The position numbers were made by a program, and so were the translations under genes. The notes beneath the pieces are model-generated. The model ran no database searches, had not been told where the DNA came from, and saw only the letters and a program-made list of their open reading frames with translations. Shown here in pieces: positions 56,588-63,339 of a DNA stretch of 64,000 nt. Numbering within the stretch: position 1 is the stretch's first letter; each line of letters starts with the position of its first letter. The stretch lies in IMG/VR virus record IMGVR_UViG_3300025087_000038, positions 62,001 through 126,000 of that record. One strand, given 5' to 3'. This DNA comes from a virus.

Positions 56588-57556
56588 ATGAAAATCTTAG
56601 TAGTAGGTGGAGCAGGATACGTAGGTTCGGTTTTAATTCCAAAGTTATTGGATAGAGGTTATGGAGTAGGTGTAGTAGACTTATTTTGGTTTGGAAACTA
56701 TTTACCAAAAGAAGCAAAAGTAATCGAGAAGGATGTCTTCCATTTAAAAGAATCGGATTTAAAAGATTACGACCAAGTAATTTTTCTAGCTGGACTCTCC
56801 AATGACCCTATGGCTGAATGTGCTCCGGCAATGAACTTTATTTTCAATAATGCAGCACCTACTTATTTAGCGTATATTGCAAAGAAGGCCGGAGTAAAGA
56901 GGTTTATCTATGCAAGCTCATGTAGTATTTATGGTTATAGGGTAAACGAGTTATGCGATGAAGATTCTGGAACAATGAAGACGTGTAGTTTTCCTTATGG
57001 AATATCAAAGTTTCAAGGTGAGCAAGGTTGTCTTCAGATGGTTGGTGATACGTTTTCAGTTATCTGCTTACGCAAGGGTACGATTTCGGGTTACAGTCCA
57101 AGGATGCGGTTAGACTTAATCGTTAACATGATGTTTAAATGTGCCATCAAAGATGCAAAGATTGCTGTGACTAACCCTTCACTATGGAGACCGATTCTTG
57201 CAATACAGGATGCCGCTACGGCTTATGTCAGAGCAATTGAATCTGAAAGCAGTGTTTCTGGTGTGTTTAATATTTCTTCCGGGAACTATACGGTGGGAGA
57301 AGTAGCAGATGTGGTAGCTCAAAGAGTCGGCAAAAACGTGAAAGTAGATATTCAACATATACCAGATTTAAGGAGCTACAAAGTAAAAACAGAAAAAGCA
57401 AGAGATGTACTAGGATTTAAGGCTACGTTCGATGTAAAAGATATTGTAGAAGAGTTAGCAGACAACTTGCATAGATTTGGAGACTTTGGTAATCCAAAAT
57501 ACTCCAACATAGAAGTTTTTAAAGGTATAAAAAAATGGGAACTGGAAAATATATGA
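56588..57556 (+). CDS. NAD-dependent sugar epimerase/dehydratase (SDR) 1
   Basis: 322 residues. ILVVGGAGYVGSVLIPKLLD is the NAD loop, FLAGLSNDPMAECAPAMN a strand-helix typical of nucleotide-sugar SDRs, ASSCSIYGY the Ser/Tyr region, and FPYGISKFQGEQ the Tyr-x3-Lys pair. LRKGTISGYSPRMRLD and WRPILAIQDAATAYV follow. It is paralogous to the SDR at 59305. It could be a 4-epimerase, 4-reductase or dehydratase of a CDP-, GDP- or dTDP-sugar. Confidence 0.85.
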   Translation: MKILVVGGAGYVGSVLIPKLLDRGYGVGVVDLFWFGNYLPKEAKVIEKDVFHLKESDLKDYDQVIFLAGLSNDPMAECAPAMNFIFNNAAPTYLAYIAKKAGVKRFIYASSCSIYGYRVNELCDEDSGTMKTCSFPYGISKFQGEQGCLQMVGDTFSVICLRKGTISGYSPRMRLDLIVNMMFKCAIKDAKIAVTNPSLWRPILAIQDAATAYVRAIESESSVSGVFNISSGNYTVGEVADVVAQRVGKNVKVDIQHIPDLRSYKVKTEKARDVLGFKATFDVKDIVEELADNLHRFGDFGNPKYSNIEVFKGIKKWELENI

Positions 57557-57852
57557 AAAAAGATTTTTTGTTTAATGAAACTGAGAATTTGTATTTGAGC
57601 TACCAGAAATTAAGCGGCAAGAAGATCAAAGATATTGTTGGGTATGTTTCAACTGAACTGGGTGACGTAGCTTTTAAGTTAAGTAAGGTTATCTTTGAAG
57701 ACGGAACAGAGCAGTATGTTGAAGGAGAACATGATTTTCCGTATATGACGGATGACAGTGATGAAACTACAAAAAGAATGGAAGAAATAGATGCTGAGAA
57801 GTCGCGGGAATTGGAAGAAGAGAATCGGCGTTTATCTGGACTAGGAGGGTAG
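57535..57852 (+). CDS. hypothetical protein, about 100 aa
   Basis: ATG at 57535 (AAAGG upstream) or 57553. Strand-rich start (NLYLSYQKLSGKKIKDIVGY, VIFEDGTEQYVEGEHDFPYM) and a C-terminal acidic coiled coil (RMEEIDAEKSRELEEENRRL). Not recognised. Confidence 0.58.
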   Translation: MGTGKYMKKDFLFNETENLYLSYQKLSGKKIKDIVGYVSTELGDVAFKLSKVIFEDGTEQYVEGEHDFPYMTDDSDETTKRMEEIDAEKSRELEEENRRLSGLGG

Positions 57853-57882
57853 GTTTGTATTGTAGATGACAAGGAGGTAGAA

Positions 57883-58059
57883 ATGGAAATAGTTACAAGA
57901 GAAGAATTAGAAGATTTAAGAAAAGCGGTAAAAAGGGAGCGAAATGTAGCTAAGAAACTTGACTTAATGGGTAAGTTGTTTTATGCTGAACGTGAAGTTG
58001 AACAATTGGATAACTACTGGGAAACCTCTGATGATAGTGATGATTTTCAAGTAGTTTAG
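57883..58059 (+). CDS. small charged helical protein, 58 aa
   Basis: AAGGAGG site with ideal spacing. All-helical and acidic (REELEDLRKAVKRERNVAKK, YAEREVEQLDNYW). Likely a coiled coil; unknown role. Confidence 0.6.
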   Translation: MEIVTREELEDLRKAVKRERNVAKKLDLMGKLFYAEREVEQLDNYWETSDDSDDFQVV

Positions 58060-58068
58060 GAGAAAGGG

Positions 58069-58326
58069 ATGAAAAAGAAAAAAGAAAAGCGTTACTGGTT
58101 TAGTGTAGTAGAGGAAGGAATACAGAACCCTAAGTTTGCGCATTTTAGAGGCGGTAGGATAGAGGTATATAATAGAAAGGATAAGACTAGTGGCAATTAT
58201 GCTATTTACGAGGCGCGATTTATGATTCCAGAAGAGTTCATGCAGGGGTTTAGAGAATTGTTTGACTTTAAAGAGTCTAGTCGTATGCCTTACATAAGAT
58301 GGGATGTAAAAGGAGATACAAAATGA
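58069..58326 (+). CDS. hypothetical protein, 85 aa
   Basis: GGAGAAAGGG site. Basic start, then strands (YWFSVVEEGIQNPKFAHFRG, NYAIYEARFMIPEEFMQGF). Ends on ATGA with a zinc-ribbon gene. Not recognised. Confidence 0.57.
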   Translation: MKKKKEKRYWFSVVEEGIQNPKFAHFRGGRIEVYNRKDKTSGNYAIYEARFMIPEEFMQGFRELFDFKESSRMPYIRWDVKGDTK

Positions 58327-58508
58327 CTTGTCCGAGATGCGGTAAAAATATGGTAAGACAAAAAGGGGTTGAAATTTATCTGTCTAATCCACCACAATGG
58401 GATGAACAATGGTGGTGTGGTTGCGGGTATGCAAGCGGTTGGACACGTGTAAGAGGGCTAACGAAACAAGAAATGTTAAGAGAAGAATGGGGGAACATAA
58501 ATAAATGA
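58323..58508 (+). CDS. zinc-ribbon protein, 61 aa
   Basis: The ATG at 58323 follows AAAGGAGATACAA (a longer frame starts at 58299 but has no site). MTCPRCGKNMVRQKG ... WWCGCGYASGW is a classic zinc ribbon. Overlaps rfbF by ATGA. Confidence 0.62.
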   Translation: MTCPRCGKNMVRQKGVEIYLSNPPQWDEQWWCGCGYASGWTRVRGLTKQEMLREEWGNINK

Positions 58509-59308
58509 AAGTAGTAATTCTGTGCGGTGGCCAGGGTAGTAGGTTACAAGAGGAAACCGAAAGAATACCTAAACCAATGGTAGCGATTGGTGGAAAGCCA
58601 ATCTTATGGCACATAATGAAAATTTACAGTCATTATGGCATTAATGAATTTGTGTTATGTCTAGGGTATAAGCATGAAGTGATAAAAAAATATTTTTCAG
58701 ATTACAGAGTAACAAATTTTGATTTTACATGGGATGCATTCCATGATACTTGTTGGTTTGATATTGGTACGCATGAAAGTAGGATGAGAGAAGAGCTCCA
58801 GTGGAAAGTTACGTTAGTTGACACAGGAGAAAACACTGCAACTGGTGGAAGGCTAAAAAGAGTACAAGAGTTTACTGGTAATGATGAATTTATGCTAACT
58901 TACGGAGATGGCTTATCAGATGTTAACATTTGTAACCTTCTGGTATTTCATCGTAAGCACAATTGGGAAGGGGAGGTAGTAACATTGACAGCAGTACCAA
59001 GTGCTGGAAGATTTGGGGCTATAGAATTAGGAGAATTTGATCACGTAGATAAATTTGTTGAGAAACCGGATAAGGACCATTTGATAAACGGTGGGTTCTT
59101 TGTAATGGAACCAAAAATTTTTAACTACATAAAAGGAGACGACACAGATTTAGTAGCTGTTTTAAAAAAGGTATCAAAAGAAGGTAGATTAGTAGCATAC
59201 AAGCATACAGGATACTGGAAATGTATGGATACACTAAAGGATAAGAAAGAGTTGGAAGAAGAATGGAAAACTGGTAAAGCTAGATGGAAGGTGTGGGAGG
59301 ACAAATGA
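58505..59308 (+). CDS. rfbF: glucose-1-phosphate cytidylyltransferase
   Basis: 267 residues. KVVILCGGQGSRLQEETERI, PKPMVAIGGKPILWHIMKIY, SHYGINEFVLCLGYK, TGENTATGGRLKRVQ and FMLTYGDGLSDVNI are near-complete RfbF signatures. It makes CDP-glucose from CTP and glucose-1-phosphate, the entry to CDP-linked dideoxysugars (paratose, abequose, tyvelose, ascarylose). An SDR and RfbH follow directly, forming a three-gene core. The next enzyme, CDP-glucose 4,6-dehydratase (RfbG), has no clear candidate. Confidence 0.94.
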   Translation: MKVVILCGGQGSRLQEETERIPKPMVAIGGKPILWHIMKIYSHYGINEFVLCLGYKHEVIKKYFSDYRVTNFDFTWDAFHDTCWFDIGTHESRMREELQWKVTLVDTGENTATGGRLKRVQEFTGNDEFMLTYGDGLSDVNICNLLVFHRKHNWEGEVVTLTAVPSAGRFGAIELGEFDHVDKFVEKPDKDHLINGGFFVMEPKIFNYIKGDDTDLVAVLKKVSKEGRLVAYKHTGYWKCMDTLKDKKELEEEWKTGKARWKVWEDK

Positions 59309-60339
59309 GGGTATTGCTAACTGGAAATCTAGGTTACATTGGTAGAGTCTTAAGCAACTACTTATCGAGTTTTGGCTATGAAATTGTAGGTTTGGATAAC
59401 CATTACTATAACTATGAATTTTACGGTCAGGAGTCTGGGGTAACCTCTCAGCATATGCGGGATATTCGTGATGTAGAAAAAGAAGACTTAAAAGGAGTAG
59501 AGGCAATAATTCATTTAGCGGCATTATCAAATGACCCATTAGGGGAAATCGATAAGAAAGTAACCGAAGAAATAAACTGGAAAGCAACAGTAAGACTGGC
59601 AACAATGGCTAAAGAGGTAGGGATACGAAGGTTTATTTTTTCATCATCATGTAGTGTTTACGGAAGAAAAAAGGGTGACAAAGCTTTAACTGAACGGGAT
59701 GATACAAATGCTTTAACAGCGTATGCACTTAGTAAGGTTTTGGCCGAAAAAGACTTGCTAAGGTTAAAGGACGAGAACTTTTGTCCTACACTAATGAGAA
59801 ATGCAACTGTCTATGGTCTTTCTCCTTCCTTAAGACTTGATTTAGTAGTAAACAATCTTGTAGCTTTAGGGATGTTAACGGGTAAAGTTTCAATAATGAG
59901 TGACGGCCTTCCCTGGAGGCCGATAATCCACGTGAAGGACTTATGCCAGGCATTTCAAGTGATACTAAATGCGTCAGAAGAAAAAGTAACAGAACAAATC
60001 TACAACATTGGCAGAAGCAAGGAAAACTGGAGAATAAAAGAAATCGGAGAACAGGTAGGTGAAGAACTGGGTTGCAAAGTAGAAATCCTGAATAAGACAG
60101 GCGGAGACGACAGGAGTTACTGTGTATCTTTTTACAAATTTCTTAACTCGTTTGTAGAGTTTAAACCAAAATGGACTTTGAGGTTAGGAATAAAAGAACT
60201 AATTGTTGGTTATACTGAACACGGACTTGAAAAATGCTGTTTGAAAAGCTCAGAATTCTTTAGATTACAGAAGATATCTGAACTACAAAAAATTGGTGCG
60301 TTGGATAAGGAGTTGAGATGGACAAAAGAGAAGAAATAA
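59305..60339 (+). CDS. NAD-dependent sugar epimerase/dehydratase (SDR) 2
   Basis: 344 residues from the ATG at 59305 (GGGAGGACAA site). VLLTGNLGYIGRVLSNYLSS, HLAALSNDPLGEIDKKVTEE, SSSCSVYGRKKGDKAL, AYALSKVLAEKDLLRLK (Tyr-x3-Lys), RNATVYGLSPSLRLDLVVNN and WRPIIHVKDLCQAF define the fold. It sits between RfbF and RfbH where RfbG is usual, but lacks the usual RfbG start (GHTGFKG). It may be a 4-reductase or epimerase such as an RfbJ/RfbS-type enzyme that finishes the CDP-sugar. Confidence 0.85.
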   Translation: MRVLLTGNLGYIGRVLSNYLSSFGYEIVGLDNHYYNYEFYGQESGVTSQHMRDIRDVEKEDLKGVEAIIHLAALSNDPLGEIDKKVTEEINWKATVRLATMAKEVGIRRFIFSSSCSVYGRKKGDKALTERDDTNALTAYALSKVLAEKDLLRLKDENFCPTLMRNATVYGLSPSLRLDLVVNNLVALGMLTGKVSIMSDGLPWRPIIHVKDLCQAFQVILNASEEKVTEQIYNIGRSKENWRIKEIGEQVGEELGCKVEILNKTGGDDRSYCVSFYKFLNSFVEFKPKWTLRLGIKELIVGYTEHGLEKCCLKSSEFFRLQKISELQKIGALDKELRWTKEKK

Positions 60340-61658
60340 GAAAACTAGTTATAGACTTTTATCATACAACGCATGGGCAAAAGGCTGAGTTTGTTCCAGG
60401 ACAAACTCCTATCAGATACGCTGGAAGAGTCTTTGACGAAGAAGAACTAACAAACTTGGTTGATGCTTCGTTAGACTTTTGGTTAACAGAAGGAGAGTAT
60501 TGTAAGGAGTTTGAAAAAAAGATTAACGAATTCTTAGGCACAGACTATTGTGCTTTATGTAACTCTGGGTCATCTGCAAACTTACTTGCTATTTCAGCGC
60601 TGACTTCACCAAAGCTAAAGGCTAGAAGGCTGCAACCAGGCGATGAAGTAATAACTACAGCTTGTGCATTTCCTACTACTGTGTATCCAATATTGCAGAA
60701 TAGGTTAGTTCCAGTTTTTGTAGATGTAAGATTAGGAACTTACAGTATTCAAGTAGAAAATATAGAACGAGCAATAACACTAAGAACTAAAGCAATATTT
60801 TTAGCCCATACGTTAGGGAATCCATTTGATGTAAGTGAAGTAATGCGGGTAGCAAAAAAGTATCATTTGTGGGTTGTAGAAGATAATTGTGATGCTCTAG
60901 GTTCAAAGTATAAGGGACAGATGACTGGAACGTTTGGGGATATGGCAACACTAAGTTTTTATCCAGCACACCACATCACGACAGGGGAAGGCGGTGCGGT
61001 AGTAACAAACAGTAGAGAGTTAGATGAACTAGTTAGGTCATTCCGGGATTGGGGAAGAGATTGCAGTTGTAATACTGGACAAGATAACAAATGTGGAAAA
61101 AGGTTTCAAGGTCAACATGGTGGCCTACCTCTTGGGTATGATCACAAGTTTGTTTATTCACACATTGGTTACAATCTTAAGATGACTGACCTTCAAGCGG
61201 CAATTGGCGTAGCACAAATGAAAAAGTTGCCGGCTTTTGTAGAAAAGAGAAAAGAAAATTGGAGGGCACTGCGGAAGGTATTGGAAATCTATGAAGAATA
61301 CTTTTATTTCCCTTGTCCAACCGAAGATTCTGACCCAAGCTGGTTTGGATTTGTTTTAACGGTAAGGAATTCAAAAGGGGTATTAAAAAGTGATAGAACA
61401 CCCGTAAGAGTTAGTTTTGAACGAACGGAGTTGGTAAGCTTCCTAGAAAAAAATAGGGTGGCAACAAGAATGCTTTTTGCTGGGAATATTACAAAACAAC
61501 CTTGTTTTAAAGATTATCAGTTTGATGTAGATTTACCTATAACGGATTTGATAATGAACAATACTTTCTGGATAGGTGTTTATCCCGGTATAACAAAAGA
61601 AATGATTGACTACATTGGTGAAGTATTTGAACGGTTTATAGAGAAAGGAGAAAGATGA
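60318..61658 (+). CDS. rfbH: CDP-4-keto-6-deoxyglucose 3-dehydrase (E1)
   Basis: 446 residues of the DegT aminotransferase fold. SFYPAHHITTGEGGAVVTNS has His where aminotransferases have the PLP Lys, the mark of RfbH/E1. CSCNTGQDNKCGKRFQ supplies Cys for the [2Fe-2S] cluster. NSGSSANLLAISALTSPKLK and VEDNCDALGSKYKGQM (PLP Asp) also match. With an iron-sulfur reductase (E3) it removes the C3 hydroxyl of CDP-4-keto-6-deoxyglucose. It overlaps the SDR by 22 bases. The reductase is not in the window. Confidence 0.95.
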   Translation: MDKREEIRKLVIDFYHTTHGQKAEFVPGQTPIRYAGRVFDEEELTNLVDASLDFWLTEGEYCKEFEKKINEFLGTDYCALCNSGSSANLLAISALTSPKLKARRLQPGDEVITTACAFPTTVYPILQNRLVPVFVDVRLGTYSIQVENIERAITLRTKAIFLAHTLGNPFDVSEVMRVAKKYHLWVVEDNCDALGSKYKGQMTGTFGDMATLSFYPAHHITTGEGGAVVTNSRELDELVRSFRDWGRDCSCNTGQDNKCGKRFQGQHGGLPLGYDHKFVYSHIGYNLKMTDLQAAIGVAQMKKLPAFVEKRKENWRALRKVLEIYEEYFYFPCPTEDSDPSWFGFVLTVRNSKGVLKSDRTPVRVSFERTELVSFLEKNRVATRMLFAGNITKQPCFKDYQFDVDLPITDLIMNNTFWIGVYPGITKEMIDYIGEVFERFIEKGER

Positions 61659-61789
61659 AAAAGGGGTGTAAGAAATGTGGGTTTGACCTCAATAGACCTT
61701 TAGGTATTGCTTTAGAAGATAGTAAGGAAGGACAAACAATTAAAATGGAAGTAGATGAAAACGGATTAAGATTTATATTTGGCCATTAG
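61655..61789 (+). CDS. small hypothetical protein, 44 aa
   Basis: Overlaps rfbH by ATGA with GAAAGGAGAAAG. KKGCKKCGFDLNRP has one CxxC; the tail (TIKMEVDENGLRFIFGH) looks like a beta hairpin. Not recognised. Confidence 0.6.
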   Translation: MKKGCKKCGFDLNRPLGIALEDSKEGQTIKMEVDENGLRFIFGH

Positions 61790-61825
61790 TTAATTTGTCA
61801 AGATAAGTTACGAAAATCTAAAACT

Positions 61826-61836
61826 GTAGTATAATA
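61826..61836 (+). promoter_or_regulatory. phage promoter core
   Basis: GTAGTATAATA with TATAAT at 61830-61835, followed by AAGGTAGAGAGG and the ATG at 61854. Confidence 0.76.
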
Positions 61837-61853
61837 AAGGTAGAGAGGATAAA

Positions 61854-62300
61854 ATGATAGAAGGAGTAAGGGTTACCCCATTAAAACAAATCCTAGATGA
61901 ACGTGGGAAGATAATGCATATGTTAAAATGCACTGATCCAGTTTTTAAGAAGTTTGGTGAGGTATATTTTTCCGTAGCAGAACAAGGCGTAGTAAAAGGT
62001 TGGCATAGGCATAAAGAGATGACTTTAAACTATGCTGTACCAGTAGGAAAGATAAAGTTAGTGGTATTTGACGATAGAGAAAATTCACTAACTAGAAATG
62101 ATGTAAACGAATTCTTTATTGGACCGGATAACTATTGTTTGGTAACTATTCCACCTTTAGTATGGAATGGTTGGAAAGGACTGTTTGACTTTAATCTTGT
62201 AGTAAATTGTGCTACGTTACCCTATGACCCAAATGAAATTGAGTATTGTCATCCATATTTGAATGATTTTCCTTATGATTGGGATAGGGTTTATAGGTAG
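61854..62300 (+). CDS. RmlC-like sugar epimerase/isomerase cupin
   Basis: 148 residues. GVRVTPLKQILDERGKIMHM, FGEVYFSVAEQGVVKGWHRH (His pair), NYAVPVGKIKLVVFDDRE and YCLVTIPPLVWNGWKGL form a short dTDP-4-dehydrorhamnose 3,5-epimerase-like protein. Short relatives epimerise or isomerise CDP- and dTDP-4-keto sugars. It is expressed from its own promoter next to the RfbF-RfbH core and could act as the C5 epimerase, as in ascarylose synthesis. Specificity is inference. Confidence 0.82.
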   Translation: MIEGVRVTPLKQILDERGKIMHMLKCTDPVFKKFGEVYFSVAEQGVVKGWHRHKEMTLNYAVPVGKIKLVVFDDRENSLTRNDVNEFFIGPDNYCLVTIPPLVWNGWKGLFDFNLVVNCATLPYDPNEIEYCHPYLNDFPYDWDRVYR

Positions 62301-62313
62301 GAGAGGAAATAAA

Positions 62314-62469
62314 ATGAGTGGATTATATGCAGGAGTCAGAGTTGAAAACACTGTTGCTCGTTGTCCGAGATGTCGTCAGGCAGTATGTAATTGTTATGCG
62401 TTTCCGCATGAGGGCGCAGATGACGTGATAGATGAGGAGAGAGGGGAGGACTGTAAAGATGGACAGTGA
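62314..62469 (+). CDS. zinc-binding small protein, 51 aa
   Basis: The ATG at 62314 follows GGAGAGGAAATAAA; a longer frame from 62263 lies in the cupin end. RCPRCRQAVCNCYAFPH offers four Cys and a His. Acidic tail. Not recognised. Confidence 0.6.
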   Translation: MSGLYAGVRVENTVARCPRCRQAVCNCYAFPHEGADDVIDEERGEDCKDGQ

Positions 62470-62518
62470 TGAGTTGATTGAGTTAGTGGGAATGATAAAA
62501 GACCCTGTCGGTCCATAA
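62459..62518 (+). CDS. possible 19-aa peptide
   Basis: GGGGAGG lies 10 bases upstream and the frame reads MDSDELIELVGMIKDPVGP. Too short to be sure. The rest of the gap to 62553 shows only short palindromic pieces (GACC/GGTC). Confidence 0.25.
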   Translation: MDSDELIELVGMIKDPVGP

Positions 62519-62552
62519 CTTCCACGGTGGTCAGTAAAGAAGGAGAAATGAA

Positions 62553-63047
62553 ATGGCTATTATTTTTATGATTATAGGTATTTTGTTTGTAGTAACTGTT
62601 TTATTAGTAATTTCTGCTTTTGCTATTTCAACTATAACGGAATCTATCAAGAGAAGAAAAGACTCAAATTTAAGAAGTAGATGGATTAGTTATATGGGAC
62701 AAGTAAATAGATATTGTGATTATGAATTTAGACAAATAGGTTTAATGGCAAGAGAGATAATAAAAGCACTGCACGATGATACGGAATTTGATGCTGATAT
62801 ATTCAGGGAATTTTTAAGGACAAAAGAAAAGGAAATCAGAAATGAGATAATTGAACCGCTTACATTGGATAAATTCAAAAAGGATGTTTCTAAAATAAGG
62901 GTAACCATAGACCAATCATGGAAGGAATTTGGTAATCTTTATGGGGTAAGAATTTTTGAAGATACGACCCTATTTCCTGATACATGGTATATTGCAGTTA
63001 GTTCTAACATTTATAAAAAAATCAAGGAGTCCCCTAATGCCACTTAA
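62553..63047 (+). CDS. membrane-anchored hypothetical protein, 164 aa
   Basis: An N-terminal helix (IIFMIIGILFVVTVLLVISA) anchors a helical, charged domain (YCDYEFRQIGLMAREIIKAL, REFLRTKEKEIRNEIIEPLT). Not recognised. Its last codons N-A-T-stop overlap the next start. Confidence 0.6.
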   Translation: MAIIFMIIGILFVVTVLLVISAFAISTITESIKRRKDSNLRSRWISYMGQVNRYCDYEFRQIGLMAREIIKALHDDTEFDADIFREFLRTKEKEIRNEIIEPLTLDKFKKDVSKIRVTIDQSWKEFGNLYGVRIFEDTTLFPDTWYIAVSSNIYKKIKESPNAT

Positions 63048-63339
63048 CAATGATTTGGAAAATAAGTTTTGCGAAACGAGCGTGTGGGGTGATTGGCACT
63101 CTACAAAATGTGGTAAGCCTGCAAAGATTGAAGTTAAAGGTAAGTATTATTGCGGCAGACATGACCCCATTAAGGGAGAAGAAAAACGAACGGCACAGCA
63201 GGTAAAATGGAATAAGGAATATGCAGAGGATAGGGAGCGATTTCATAGGCAATTTTTAATGAGCCAGATTTTAGGCTCTAAAACTACCGCCGAATTAGAA
63301 CAGATGGCTAAAGAAAAAGAGGATAAAAATGCCACTTAA
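63037..63339 (+). CDS. Cys/His hypothetical protein, 100 aa
   Basis: The ATG at 63037 follows CAAGGAG. CETSVWGDWHSTKCGKPAKI and YYCGRHDP give C-x-C-x-C-x-H ligands of a small zinc fold like those on homing nucleases or phage ribbons. Helical tail. The junction at its end copies its own start. Confidence 0.6.
   Translation: MPLNNDLENKFCETSVWGDWHSTKCGKPAKIEVKGKYYCGRHDPIKGEEKRTAQQVKWNKEYAEDRERFHRQFLMSQILGSKTTAELEQMAKEKEDKNAT

Noticed and set aside
59305-60339. Calling the SDR between rfbF and rfbH as RfbG
   Set aside because: The position suggests it, but the RfbG N-terminal motif (GHTGFKGSW type) is absent and the sequence is closer to the other SDR at 56588.
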